Shown here in pieces: positions 18,312 to 27,377 of a DNA stretch of 64,000 bases. Origin of the DNA: Nonomuraea fuscirosea (GTDB lineage Bacteria; Actinomycetota; Actinomycetes; Streptosporangiales; Streptosporangiaceae). The DNA lies in contig NZ_PVNG01000011.1 of NCBI RefSeq assembly GCF_003001935.1, positions 301,512 through 365,511 of the forward strand, read 5' to 3'. The notes beneath the pieces were generated by a model. It was not told the DNA's origin and made no database searches. It saw only the letters and a program-made list of their open reading frames with translations. Position numbers and translations under genes: made by a program. How positions within the stretch are numbered: the first letter of the stretch is position 1; each line of letters opens with the position of its first letter.

Positions 18312-19421
18312 CTAGAGGCGCTCGACCACGTGGTCGACGCAGACCGTCAGCGCCTCGATGTCGGCCGGGTCGACGGCCGGGAACATCGCGATGCGCAGCT
18401 GGTTGCGGCCCAGCTTGCGGTAGGGCTCGGTGTCGACGATGCCGTTGGCGCGCAGCACCTTGGCCACCGCCGCGGCGTCGACCTCGTCGGAGAAGTCGAT
18501 CGTGCCGACCACCTGCGAGCGGAACTCGGGCGCGGCGAACGGCGTGGTGTAGGAGGTCTTCTCCGCCCACGTGTAGAGCCGCGAGCTGGAGTCGGCGGTG
18601 CGGCCGGTGGTCCAGGCCAGGCCGCCGTTGCCGTTCATCCAGTCGAGCTGGTCGGCCAGCAGGAACAGCGTCGCCACCGCGGGCGTGTTGTAGGTCTGGT
18701 CCTTGCCGGAGTTGTCGATCGCGACCGGCAGGCTGAAGAACTCGGGCACGTAGCGGCCGCTCGCGGCGATCTCCTCGACCCTGGCCAGCGCCCGCGGCGA
18801 CATGATCGCGATCCACAGGCCGCCGTCGGAGGCGAAGCTCTTCTGCGGCGCGAAGTAGTAGACGTCGGTCTCGGCGATGTCGACGGGCAGGCCGCCGGCC
18901 CCGGACGTGGCGTCGACCAGCACGAGCGCGTCGTCGCCGGCCACGCGCGTGATCGGCATGGCCACGCCGGTCGAGGTCTCGTTGTGGGTGAGCGCGTAGG
19001 CGTCCACGCCGTCCTCGGCCACGGCGGCCGGGTGGGTGCCGACCTCGGCCTTGATCACGCTCGGCTCGGCCAGCCAGGGCGCCTTCTTGGTGACGGTGGC
19101 GAACTTCGAGGAGAACTCGCCGAACGACAGGTGCTGGGACTTCTCGCGGACCAGCCCGAAGGCGGCGATGTCCCAGAACGCGGTGGTGCCGCCGTTGCCC
19201 AGGACCACCTGGTAACCCTCCGGCAGCGAGAACAGGTCGGAAAGGCCCGACCGCACCCGGCCGACGAGGTTCTTGACCGGCTTCTGGCGGTGCGAGGTGC
19301 CCATGAGGCTCGCGCCGGACGCGGCGAGCGCGGCCAGTTGCTCGGTGCGAACCTTCGAGGGCCCACAGCCGAACCGGCCGTCCACGGGCTTGATGTCAGC
19401 GGGAATAACGATGTCAGCCAC
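18312..19421 (-). CDS. serC: Phosphoserine aminotransferase
   Basis: 369 residues, the mycobacterial-type length. It starts DIKPVDGRFGCGPSKVR, with GTSHRQKPVK. The PLP-binding Lys is in YYFAPQKSFASDGG. Fold-type I aminotransferase features continue to the end (RNQLRIAMFPAVDP). It makes 3-phosphoserine from 3-phosphohydroxypyruvate and glutamate, and also serves PLP synthesis. Its neighbours citrate synthase and pdxH are a recurrent actinobacterial grouping. Own terminator at 18259-18287. Confidence 0.95.
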   Translation of the reverse strand: MADIVIPADIKPVDGRFGCGPSKVRTEQLAALAASGASLMGTSHRQKPVKNLVGRVRSGLSDLFSLPEGYQVVLGNGGTTAFWDIAAFGLVREKSQHLSFGEFSSKFATVTKKAPWLAEPSVIKAEVGTHPAAVAEDGVDAYALTHNETSTGVAMPITRVAGDDALVLVDATSGAGGLPVDIAETDVYYFAPQKSFASDGGLWIAIMSPRALARVEEIAASGRYVPEFFSLPVAIDNSGKDQTYNTPAVATLFLLADQLDWMNGNGGLAWTTGRTADSSSRLYTWAEKTSYTTPFAAPEFRSQVVGTIDFSDEVDAAAVAKVLRANGIVDTEPYRKLGRNQLRIAMFPAVDPADIEALTVCVDHVVERL

Positions 19422-19521
19422 GTAACGGAGCCTACCGACCGGCGTGGAATGGCTCGTACGCGGTCCGGATTCTGAGACCTGTCAAGGTCTCCTCAAGGTT
19501 GCCGTACCGGGGGAAAACGAA

Positions 19522-19559
19522 ACGGCTACCGCGAGGCCGCGGGGCCGCGCGGTAGCCGT
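19522..19559 (-). terminator. Terminator of the citrate synthase gene
   Basis: A 12-bp perfect stem (ACGGCTACCGCG / CGCGGTAGCCGT) around a 14-base loop. On the reverse strand it is followed by TTCGTTTTC, a good T-rich tail. Confidence 0.8.
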
Positions 19560-19582
19560 GAGAAGCTCCGGTGAGGGAGGGT

Positions 19583-20689
19583 TCAGATCTTGCCGGTCAC
19601 CTCGGCGGCGCCGGGAACGTCGCTGAGCGGACGCGAGGCGGGGCCGATGTAGTTGGCGCTCGGACGGACGAGCCGGCCCGTGAGCTTCTGCTCCAGGATG
19701 TGCGCGGCCCAGCCGGCCGTGCGGGCGCAGGTGAACATCGAGGTGAACATGTGGGAGGGAACCTCGGCGAAGTCGAGCACGACGGCCGCCCAGTACTCCA
19801 CGTTGGTGGCCAGCACGCGGTCGGGCTTGCGGGCGTGCAGCTCCTCCAGCGCGGCCTGCTCCAGCGCCGCGGCGACCTCGTAGCGAGGCGCGTCGAGCTC
19901 CTTGGCGGTCCTGCGCAGCACGCGGGCGCGCGGGTCCTCGGCGCGGTAGACGCGGTGGCCGAAGCCCATGAGGCGGTTGCCCTTGTCGAGCTCGCCCTGG
20001 ACGTACTTCTTGGCGTCGCCGAGCTGCTCGACGCCCTCGATCATGTGCAGGACGCGCGCCGGGGCGCCGCCGTGCAGCGGACCCGACATGGCGCCGACGG
20101 CGCCGGACAGCGCGGCGGCCACGTCGGCGCCGGTGGAGGCGATGACGCGGGCGGTGAACGTCGAGGCGTTCATGCCGTGCTCGGCGGCGGAGGTCCAATA
20201 GGCGTCGATGGCCTTGACGTGCTTGGGATCAGGCTCACCGCGCCAGCGGATCATGAAACGTTCGACGATCGTGTCGGCCTCGTCGACCCGGCTCTGCGGA
20301 ACCATGGGCAGGCCGAGGCCGCGCGCGGACTGCGCGACGAAGGACAGCGCCATGACGGAGGCACGGGCGAGCTGGTCACGCGCCTCCTCGCCGCTGATGT
20401 CGTGCAGCGGCTTGAAGCCGTAGGCGGGCGCCAGCATGGCCAGCGCGCTCTGGACGTCGACGCGGATGTCACCGGAATGGACAGGGATGGGGAACGGCTC
20501 CGCCGGGGGCAGGCCCGGCTGGAACGTGTTGTCGACCAGCAGGCCCCAGACCGCCCCGAACGGGACCTGGCCGACCAGCTCTTCGATGTCGACGCCCCGG
20601 TATCGAAGGGCGCCCCCTTCTTTGTCCGGTTCCGCGATCTCGGTTTCGAAAGCTACGACGCCTTCGAGCCCGGGTTTGAAGTCGGACAT
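19583..20689 (-). CDS. Citrate synthase (citrate synthase 2 type)
   Basis: 368 residues, the short Gram-positive type. The start ALRYRGVDIEELV is typical. Active-site segments are GPLHGGAPARVL (His), the signature MGFGHRVYRAEDPRA (His) and the Asp region near VLDFAEVPSHMFT. It condenses oxaloacetate with acetyl-CoA; a 2-methylcitrate synthase activity cannot be excluded from sequence alone. It resembles the CitA/citrate synthase 2 that neighbours serC and pdxH in actinobacteria. Confidence 0.9.
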   Translation of the reverse strand: MSDFKPGLEGVVAFETEIAEPDKEGGALRYRGVDIEELVGQVPFGAVWGLLVDNTFQPGLPPAEPFPIPVHSGDIRVDVQSALAMLAPAYGFKPLHDISGEEARDQLARASVMALSFVAQSARGLGLPMVPQSRVDEADTIVERFMIRWRGEPDPKHVKAIDAYWTSAAEHGMNASTFTARVIASTGADVAAALSGAVGAMSGPLHGGAPARVLHMIEGVEQLGDAKKYVQGELDKGNRLMGFGHRVYRAEDPRARVLRRTAKELDAPRYEVAAALEQAALEELHARKPDRVLATNVEYWAAVVLDFAEVPSHMFTSMFTCARTAGWAAHILEQKLTGRLVRPSANYIGPASRPLSDVPGAAEVTGKI

Positions 20690-20826
20690 ACTCGGCCGCC
20701 TCCCCTTCTCTTGCCATGTTTGGGCAATGCCTTGATGTCGAGATACCGGCGGGTCAATTTAACCCCCTCGCAGCTCATGGTCGGTCTCGGGACCCGCCGT
20801 AAGCCCAAACCCGCTGGTCGGGAGCG

Positions 20827-21522
20827 GTGCGTGGGATCTACCACGCGAGCGCGACAGAATACCGTCTCGTGGATGCCACCCCGCGCCCGCCCATGCTGGC
20901 GGGGCTTCGCCGTACGTACGAGGGCGAGCCGCTGCTCGAATCCGACCTCGCGGCCGACCCCATCGCGCAGTTCACCGTCTGGTTCCAGGACGCGCTCGAC
21001 GCCGGCCTGCCCGAACCCAACGCCATGGTCCTGGCCACGGCCTCCGCGGGAGGCCGCCCGAGCGCCAGGACGGTCCTGCTGAAGGGCTGCGACGAACGCG
21101 GATTCGTCTTCTACACCAACTACGAGTCGCGCAAGGGCCGCGACCTGACCGAGAACCCGCGCGCGTCGCTGCTGTTCCCGTGGCATCCGCTACGCCGTCA
21201 GGTGCGCGTCGAGGGCACCGTGGCGCGGATCTCCCACGAGGAGTCGGCCGAATACTTCGCCTCCCGCCCGTACGGCTCGCGCGTCGGCGCGTGGGCCTCG
21301 CGGCAGTCGGCGGTCGTCCGGTCGAGGGAGGAACTGGACGCCCGCTACGAGGAGCTGGCGGCGCGCTGGCCGGAGGATCCGCCGGTGCCCGACTTCTGGG
21401 GCGGGTTCCGGGTCACGCCCATGGAACTGGAGTTCTGGCAGGGGCAGCTGGACCGGATGCACGACCGGCTCCGCTACCGGCGGACCCGACCCGGCTGGGT
21501 TTTGGAGAGACTCGCCCCTTAA
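20827..21522 (+). CDS. pdxH: Pyridoxamine 5'-phosphate oxidase
   Basis: Up to 231 residues. Core features: DPIAQFTVWFQDALDAGLPEPNAMVLATA, RTVLLKGCDERGFVFYTNYESRKG (FMN binding), LLFPWHPLRRQVRVEG, ASRPYGSRVGAWASRQS and the C-terminal FWQGQLDRMHDRLRY..GWVLERLAP. It oxidises PNP/PMP to PLP using FMN. Start uncertain: GTG 20827 has GGGAG just upstream; GTG 20869 and ATG 20893 are alternatives. It is divergent from citrate synthase and 10 bp upstream of the MFS gene, suggesting an operon. Confidence 0.93.
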   Translation: MRGIYHASATEYRLVDATPRPPMLAGLRRTYEGEPLLESDLAADPIAQFTVWFQDALDAGLPEPNAMVLATASAGGRPSARTVLLKGCDERGFVFYTNYESRKGRDLTENPRASLLFPWHPLRRQVRVEGTVARISHEESAEYFASRPYGSRVGAWASRQSAVVRSREELDARYEELAARWPEDPPVPDFWGGFRVTPMELEFWQGQLDRMHDRLRYRRTRPGWVLERLAP

Positions 21523-21532
21523 TCTCCCTTAA

Positions 21533-22768
21533 GTGGCAATCGGGGAGCTGGTAAGACGTCATCTGGTGGACACCCGGCCGCTGGGCGTGCCCGCGTACCG
21601 GCGGATCTGGATGGGCCAGGCCGTGACGCACGTCGGCGTCGGCGTGACCGTCGTGGCGGTCGGCCAGCAGGTCTTCGAGCTCACCCACTCCTCGTTCTAC
21701 GTCGGCCTGATCGGCATCGCCAACCTGGTCCCGCTGGTCGTCTTCGGCCTGTGGGGCGGGGCGGTGGCGGACGCCGTGGACCGGCGCAAACTGCTCATCG
21801 TCGGCTCGCTGATCGCCTGGACGGCCACGCTGCTCATCCTCGCCCAGGCGGCGCTCGGCCTGGACAACATCTGGGTGATCTTCGGCGCGGTCGCGCTCAA
21901 CTCCACCGGCTTCGCCATCACGGGCCCGACCAGGGGCGCCATCATCCCGAGGATCCTCGATCCCGAGCTGGTGCCGGCGGCCAACGCGCTCAACTCGCTC
22001 GTCTACAGCCTCGGCGCGGTGCTGGGGCCGATGGTCGGGGCGGTGGCGCTGGCCAACGGCAAGTTCGCGGCGGCGTACACGGTGGATGCCCTGCTGTTCA
22101 CCGCGAGCCTCTACGCGGCCCTCAAACTGCCCCCACTGCCTCCGTTGGGAGAAGTGACGCGTCCGGGTGCCCGGGCTGTCTGGGACGGCCTCAGCTTCAT
22201 CGTCAGGAGCCCGGTGCTGCTGATGTCGTTCGTGGTGGACATCATCGCGATGGTCTTCGCCATGCCGCGGGCGCTCTTCCCCGAGCTGACCGCCGAGCGC
22301 TTCGGCGGCTCGATGATCGCGCTCGGCTGGATGACCTCCGCGATGGCCATCGGCTCCGTCGCCGGCGCGCTGTTCTCCGGCTGGGTCGGCCGGGTGAAGC
22401 GGCAGGGGGTTGCCTTGTCCATCGTCATCGCCGTCTGGGGCCTGGCCGTGGCCGCCGCGGGGCTCGCGCACGAGCTGTGGCTGGTGGTGGCGTTCATGGC
22501 GATCGGCGGCGTGGCGGACGTCATCTCGTCGGTGTGGCGGCAGTCGATCCTGCAGTTGTACGCGCCGGACGAGATGCGCGGGCGGCTGCAGGGGGCGTTC
22601 ATGGTGGTCGTGGCGGGTGGTCCGCGCCTGGGTGAGCTGCGCGCCGGAGCCATGGCGACGGGGATCGGGCTCAGCGGGGCATGGGTGGGCGGCGGCATCG
22701 CGTGCGCCGTCACCGTGCTGATCGTCGGCCTGTCGGTGACCGGCTTCAGGAACTACCGGGCCCGTTAG
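21533..22768 (+). CDS. MFS transporter, EntS/MFS_3-like exporter
   Basis: 411 residues, GTG start, about 12 hydrophobic helices. The N-terminal half has GGAVADAVDRRKLL, the A-type loop of the major facilitator family. The second half has DEMRGRLQGAFMVVVAGGPRLGELRAG, characteristic of the MFS_3 (enterobactin-exporter-like) group. Substrate unknown. It follows pdxH by 10 bp. The stop codon is flanked by a bidirectional hairpin shared with udgX. Confidence 0.88.
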   Translation: MAIGELVRRHLVDTRPLGVPAYRRIWMGQAVTHVGVGVTVVAVGQQVFELTHSSFYVGLIGIANLVPLVVFGLWGGAVADAVDRRKLLIVGSLIAWTATLLILAQAALGLDNIWVIFGAVALNSTGFAITGPTRGAIIPRILDPELVPAANALNSLVYSLGAVLGPMVGAVALANGKFAAAYTVDALLFTASLYAALKLPPLPPLGEVTRPGARAVWDGLSFIVRSPVLLMSFVVDIIAMVFAMPRALFPELTAERFGGSMIALGWMTSAMAIGSVAGALFSGWVGRVKRQGVALSIVIAVWGLAVAAAGLAHELWLVVAFMAIGGVADVISSVWRQSILQLYAPDEMRGRLQGAFMVVVAGGPRLGELRAGAMATGIGLSGAWVGGGIACAVTVLIVGLSVTGFRNYRAR

Positions 22769-22796
22769 ACGGCCGCGGCGGTACGGGCCCGGTAGT
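22752..22796. terminator. Bidirectional hairpin between MFS and udgX genes
   Basis: A 14-bp perfect stem (ACTACCGGGCCCGT and complement) with a 17-base loop. The 5' arm lies in the last codons of the MFS gene. It sits between convergent genes and may end transcription in both directions. Confidence 0.7.
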
Positions 22797-22815
22797 CCTG
22801 ACCCCGGCGGTGCGT

Positions 22816-23430
22816 TCAGACGGCGGCGGCGGCGCGCAGGTCGGCCAGGAAGCCCGCGTACGCCTCGTCCCGGTCCGGGGCCCGCAGCACGGCCGACGGA
22901 TGCACGGTGGCCACCGCGAGCGCGTCGCCGAGCGGCACCGGCTCACCCCGCTGCCGCGTCACCTTGAACTCCCGCCCCAGCAGCGACCTGGCCGCCGTCG
23001 CGCCGAGCACCACGACCACCCCGGGCCGCACCACGGACAGCTCGGCCTCCAGCCACGGCCGGCAGGCGTCGATCTCGGCCGCGGTCGGCTTCTGGTGGAT
23101 CCGCCGCTTGCCCCGGGGCACGAAGGAGAAGTGTTTGACCGCGTTCGTGAGATAGACGTCGTCACGCGCGATCCCGGCCTCCTCCAGCCCCCGGTCCAGG
23201 ATCCGGCCCGCCGGCCCCACGAAGGGGCGGCCCTCGCGGTCCTCCCGGTCGCCCGGCTGCTCGCCCACGAGCATGAACCTGGCCCGCCGCGGTCCCTCGC
23301 CGAACACGGCCTGCGTGGCGTTCCTGAACAGGTCGCATCCTTCGCACCCGGCCGCCGCACGACGTAGCGTGTCAAGATCGAACCGGTCGGGAAGGAACTC
23401 GGCCGCTCCGTTGTTGCCGTCCTTAACCAT
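22816..23430 (-). CDS. udgX: UdgX-type uracil-DNA glycosylase
   Basis: 204 residues from ATG 23430. It has a family 4/5-like UDG core: Cys pair CEGCDLF (iron-sulfur cluster), GEQPGDREDREGRPFVGPAG (motif A), VYLTNAVKHFSF and TVHPSAVLR (motif B). The insert KRRIHQKP is the R-loop that defines UdgX, with His112 matching the His that forms a covalent bond to the abasic sugar after uracil removal in M. smegmatis UdgX. It probably acts in uracil repair or tagging. Divergent from ideR. Confidence 0.93.
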   Translation of the reverse strand: MVKDGNNGAAEFLPDRFDLDTLRRAAAGCEGCDLFRNATQAVFGEGPRRARFMLVGEQPGDREDREGRPFVGPAGRILDRGLEEAGIARDDVYLTNAVKHFSFVPRGKRRIHQKPTAAEIDACRPWLEAELSVVRPGVVVVLGATAARSLLGREFKVTRQRGEPVPLGDALAVATVHPSAVLRAPDRDEAYAGFLADLRAAAAV

Positions 23431-23530
23431 CGTCGGTCGTTCTCCCCATAGGGTTCCTGTGATTCCTGTGCCCGCAGCGGACGGGCTCAGTCCCCGCCAT
23501 GACCGGCGTACCATTCAGTTGGGAGGAGCC

Positions 23531-24235
23531 TTGACCGCACACGGCCTGATCGACACCACGGAGATGTATCTCCGCACCATTTACGAGCTCGAAGAGGAGG
23601 GCATCGTCCCCCTCCGCGCCCGGATCGCCGAGCGTCTCCAGCAGAGCGGCCCCACCGTGAGCCAGACCGTCGCCCGGATGGAGCGCGACGGCCTCGTCCG
23701 CGTCGAGGGCGACAGGCACCTGTCGATGACCGAGCTCGGCCGCACCCTGGCCACCCGCGTGATGCGCAAGCACCGCCTGGCCGAGTGCCTGCTGACCCAG
23801 GTGATCGGCCTTCCCTGGGAAGAGGTGCACATCGAGGCGTGCCGCTGGGAGCACGTCATGTCGGAGTCCGTCGAGTCCCGGCTCGTGACGCTGCTCGACA
23901 ACCCGACCGTCTGCCCGCACGGCAACCCGATCCCCGGCCTGGCCGAGCTGGGCGCCAGAGAGCCGGCCGACAGCGGCGCCGACACGCTGACCACCATGTG
24001 CGACCTCGCGGGAACGCGTGACACACCGGTTGTCGTGCGGCGAATTAGCGAACAAGTGCAAAGCGATCCTGCTGTGATGCTTAAACTCAAGCAAGTTGGG
24101 ATACAACCCGGACGCGAGGTGACGCTCGCGGCGAGCGACGACGGTGTACGGGTGACAGGTGACGGTGACGCTAACGACACTCCTGCGGATCTTCCGCGCG
24201 ACATCGCGGCGCACGTTTTTGTCTCCAAGCGCTGA
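23531..24235 (+). CDS. ideR: Iron-dependent transcriptional repressor IdeR/DtxR family
   Basis: 234 residues from TTG 23531 (GGGAGGAG upstream). The N-terminal winged helix is IAERLQQSGPTVSQTVARMERDGL. Metal-binding and dimerisation segments are RKHRLAECLL, WEEVHIEACRWEHVMSE and CPHGNPIPG, containing the Met/Cys/Glu/His residues of both metal sites. The C-terminus is an SH3-like domain. It is very close to IdeR of mycobacteria and DmdR of Streptomyces, so Fe(II)-dependent repression of iron uptake is expected. Confidence 0.94.
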   Translation: MTAHGLIDTTEMYLRTIYELEEEGIVPLRARIAERLQQSGPTVSQTVARMERDGLVRVEGDRHLSMTELGRTLATRVMRKHRLAECLLTQVIGLPWEEVHIEACRWEHVMSESVESRLVTLLDNPTVCPHGNPIPGLAELGAREPADSGADTLTTMCDLAGTRDTPVVVRRISEQVQSDPAVMLKLKQVGIQPGREVTLAASDDGVRVTGDGDANDTPADLPRDIAAHVFVSKR

Positions 24236-24361
24236 CGCGCGCGCTGCTACTTGGTTGAATCCCTCCTGGGAGGCCCTCCACTCTCCCCTGGCCAAGACTG
24301 TTGCAGGAGCGCTCGTGGTCCGCTGCTTTGCATACACGCCACCCCGAGGAGTGGTCTCCGG

Positions 24362-26584
24362 ATGAAGCGTTGGGGGGATCTGTCACAAGAAGCGGCTGAT
24401 CACCTAGCTGCCGGATCCGTGCTCGATCACGCCGAAATGGCGGTGGTCGTGACCGACCGTTTCAGCAATCTCCTCTATTGGAACCCCTTCGCCGAGAAGC
24501 TGTTCGGCCGTCAGGGTAAGTCGCCTTCGCGTGACTCGTCCGTCCTGTCCCTCGGGATCATGGAGAAGGACCACCCGCTGGCGATCGAGCTGGCCAAACA
24601 CGTGCTCAAGGGCGGCGTGTGGGAGGGCACGTTCGACGTCAGGCGCGGCGACGGCACCATCGTCTACGTACGCGCCCAGGCCGTGCCGCTGCGCCACTCC
24701 TCCGGCGCGGTGACGGGGATCGTCATCATGGCCCGCGAGGCGCTGCGCAGCAACGAGCGCGAGAAGGACCGCTTCGGGCTGCTCGAACGCATCGGTGAGC
24801 GGCTGGCCGGCTCCCTCTACGTCGAGGAGACGCTCAAGCGCGTCACCGAGATGCTCATCCCGCAGTTCGCCGACCACTGCTTCATCGAGCTGATGGAGGG
24901 CGACCGGCTCGTCCGCAGGGTCTCCCAGCACGTGCAGGGGTGGGCGCCGCCGTCGGGAACATGGAAGCCGGTGGGGGCGGAGATCCGCTACCCCTCCGGC
25001 CACTACGCCGACACCGCGCTGCGCCGCCAGGAGACGATCCTGGTCGAGGACTTCTCCAACAGCCGTTTTCCCGCCCCCCACGAGAACAGCGCCCGCCTGT
25101 GCGGCGAGATCGGCATGACCTCCGCCATCGTCGCCCCGCTGCTCGTACGCGGTGAGACCCTCGGGCTGATGTACCTCGGCCTGTCCAACCTCACCGACCG
25201 CCGCAGCCCCCACTACGACGCCTTCGACCGCGACTTCGTCGGCGCGATCGCCACCAGGGTCGCGCTCGCCATCGACAACGCGCTGCTGTTCGAGGAGGAG
25301 CGGCACACGGCGGAGTCGTTCCAGAAGCACCTGCTGCCCAGGGCGCTGCCGCAGCTCGACGGGCTGCAGATCGCCGTGCGCTACTACCCGGCGGCCCCGC
25401 TGGCCTCCCACGGGCAGGGCATCCAGACGCAGGTGGGCGGCGACTGGTACGACGTCATCCCGCTGTCCGCCGGCCGCGTCGGCATCGTGATCGGCGACGT
25501 CGAGGGCAGGGGCGCCAAGGCCGCGGCCATCATGGGCCAGTTGCGGGCCGCGCTGCGCGCCTTCGCCCAGGACGACAAGTCCCCGGCCGACATCCTGGCC
25601 AGGCTCGACGAGTGGACCCGCATCATCGCCACCCCCGAGCAGGACGACAACGGCGCCGAGGTCAGCATCCCGCCCATCGTGACCTGCCAATACCTGGTCT
25701 ACGACGCCTGGTCGCGGCAGCTGTCGTTCGCCAACGCCGGTCACGCGCCGCCGCTGCTGCTGGTCGACGGCCAGTGCCGCGAGCTCGACATCGAAGAGGT
25801 CGGCCAGCCGCTCGGGGTGCGCGCCAAGGGCCTGCACGCCGACCTCGTCTACAAGGAGGAGACCCGCACACTGCCGCCGGGCGCGGCGCTGCTCCTCTAC
25901 ACCGACGGCCTGGTCGACCGCCGCCCCACCCGCGACGGCCGGATGCCGACCGAGGAGGAGACGCTCGGCGTCCTGTGCGAGAAGCTCGCCAAGATGGCCG
26001 ACGCCGAGGTCGAACGGATCGCCGACGCCGCCACCGTGGCGGTGCCCGGCGAGATCGACGACGACATGGCCATCCTCGTGGTCCGCTCCAGCGACGTCGA
26101 TCTCGACGTCGAGTCGCAGACGTTCGCGGCCCAGCCGATCATGGTGAGCGAGGCGCGCCGCATGGCCGCGGAGGCGTTCTCCAGGTGGAACGTACCTGAG
26201 GAGAGGGCCGAGCTGGCCTGCCTGCTGGTCTCCGAGGTCGTGACCAACGTGGTGCTGCACGCCGCCACCGCCGGGGTGCCGCGCAGGGAACTGGTCGTGG
26301 AGGGGCCGCCGCTGCCGTTCGAGGAATCCTGGGACACTCCGGGCTTCGAGGACGAAGTGGTCGGCGACAAGGAGTTCACGCTGAGACTGCGCAGGGGCGA
26401 GGAGTCGGTCTGGGTCGAGGTGTTCGACCAGGACCTGCGCCTGCCCCGCATCCGCAGCGCGGGGGAGAACGACGAAGGCGGGCGCGGGCTTTACCTGGTC
26501 GACCAGCTGGCCAGGCGCTGGGGATCGCGTCCCACCAGGGAAGGCAAAGCCGTCTGGTTCGAGATTCCCACGCGCGGCAGGTGA
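24362..26584 (+). CDS. PAS-GAF-SpoIIE phosphatase-HATPase regulator
   Basis: 740 residues. Residues ~20-130 are PAS (VVVTDRFSNLLYWNPFAEKLFG) and ~145-305 GAF. Residues ~320-575 are a SpoIIE/PP2C phosphatase with metal-binding Asp motifs GGDWYDV, GDVEGRG and EIDDDMAIL. Residues ~590-740 are an HATPase kinase domain (VSEVVTNVVLHA; EGGRGLYLV). It can therefore both dephosphorylate anti-anti-sigma factors and phosphorylate or bind them, a partner-switching hub. The HATPase domain holds an acidic ~35-residue insertion after the N-box. ATG 24362 is chosen; GAGGAG is 11 bases upstream. Confidence 0.92.
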   Translation: MKRWGDLSQEAADHLAAGSVLDHAEMAVVVTDRFSNLLYWNPFAEKLFGRQGKSPSRDSSVLSLGIMEKDHPLAIELAKHVLKGGVWEGTFDVRRGDGTIVYVRAQAVPLRHSSGAVTGIVIMAREALRSNEREKDRFGLLERIGERLAGSLYVEETLKRVTEMLIPQFADHCFIELMEGDRLVRRVSQHVQGWAPPSGTWKPVGAEIRYPSGHYADTALRRQETILVEDFSNSRFPAPHENSARLCGEIGMTSAIVAPLLVRGETLGLMYLGLSNLTDRRSPHYDAFDRDFVGAIATRVALAIDNALLFEEERHTAESFQKHLLPRALPQLDGLQIAVRYYPAAPLASHGQGIQTQVGGDWYDVIPLSAGRVGIVIGDVEGRGAKAAAIMGQLRAALRAFAQDDKSPADILARLDEWTRIIATPEQDDNGAEVSIPPIVTCQYLVYDAWSRQLSFANAGHAPPLLLVDGQCRELDIEEVGQPLGVRAKGLHADLVYKEETRTLPPGAALLLYTDGLVDRRPTRDGRMPTEEETLGVLCEKLAKMADAEVERIADAATVAVPGEIDDDMAILVVRSSDVDLDVESQTFAAQPIMVSEARRMAAEAFSRWNVPEERAELACLLVSEVVTNVVLHAATAGVPRRELVVEGPPLPFEESWDTPGFEDEVVGDKEFTLRLRRGEESVWVEVFDQDLRLPRIRSAGENDEGGRGLYLVDQLARRWGSRPTREGKAVWFEIPTRGR

Positions 26585-26600
26585 ATGATTAGCTGGCGCC

Positions 26601-27377
26601 ATGGAGCTGGCCTTCGAACGACGGGGCACCGGTGCGCCACTGGTTCTCATCCACGGCATCGGCCACCACTGGCAGGGGTGGCTGCCGGTCATGGACCGGC
26701 TGGCCGCCGCGCACACGGTGATCGCGGTCGACCTGCCCGGTTTCGGGGTCTCTCCGGGGCTGCCGCCCGGCATCCCCTACACCGCCGAGACGCTCGCCGA
26801 CGCCGTCGAGTCGTTCTGCGCCTCAATGGGCATCCGCGAGCCCGCCGTGGCGGGCAACTCGCTCGGCGGCTACATCGCGCTGGAGCTGGCCTCGCGTGGC
26901 GTCGTCCGTACGGCGGCCGCGCTGTCCCCGGCCGGCTTCTGGTCGCGGCCCGAGCTGCTCTACTGCCAGTCCGTGCTGCGCGCCATGCGTGCCTCGGCCC
27001 GCTCGCTGCCTCCTGAACAGCTCGCCATGACGGCCGGCAACCGCCACCTGCGCGCGGTGTCCGCGGGCCTGCTGGTCGCCCGGCCCTCCCGGCTCGACCC
27101 CGCCGCGCTCGTCGCCGCCACCCAGGCGCTCGGTCAGGCCGTCGGCTTCGAGGAGACGCTGGAGTCGTTCGGGGGCCTGATGCCGCCCGCGCCACCCAAG
27201 TCACCGATCACGATCGCGTGGGGCGAGCACGACCGGCTGCTGCTCCGCCGCCAGGCCGTACGCGCGGCGCGCTGGTCGGGGCAGCGGGTCAAGCTGCTGC
27301 AGGGCTGCGGTCACCTGCCGATGAGTGACGATCCCGCGCTGGTGGCCCGGGTGATCCTGGAGTCTTCGGCCCGCTAG
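26601..27377 (+). CDS. Alpha/beta hydrolase
   Basis: 258 residues. Oxyanion-hole loop LIHGIGHHWQGW; nucleophile elbow GNSLGG (Ser); Asp in AWGEHDRLL; His in GCGHLPMSDDP, a full catalytic triad. Similar to esterase/epoxide-hydrolase/haloperoxidase-type members; substrate unknown. It starts 16 bp after the SpoIIE-type gene and may be cotranscribed. Its stop codon overlaps the stop of the convergent 53-residue membrane protein. Confidence 0.88.
   Translation: MELAFERRGTGAPLVLIHGIGHHWQGWLPVMDRLAAAHTVIAVDLPGFGVSPGLPPGIPYTAETLADAVESFCASMGIREPAVAGNSLGGYIALELASRGVVRTAAALSPAGFWSRPELLYCQSVLRAMRASARSLPPEQLAMTAGNRHLRAVSAGLLVARPSRLDPAALVAATQALGQAVGFEETLESFGGLMPPAPPKSPITIAWGEHDRLLLRRQAVRAARWSGQRVKLLQGCGHLPMSDDPALVARVILESSAR

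Noticed and set aside
24404..26773. Reverse open frame of 789 codons opposite the SpoIIE-type gene
   Set aside because: Antisense of a protein with complete conserved motifs; no domain of its own.
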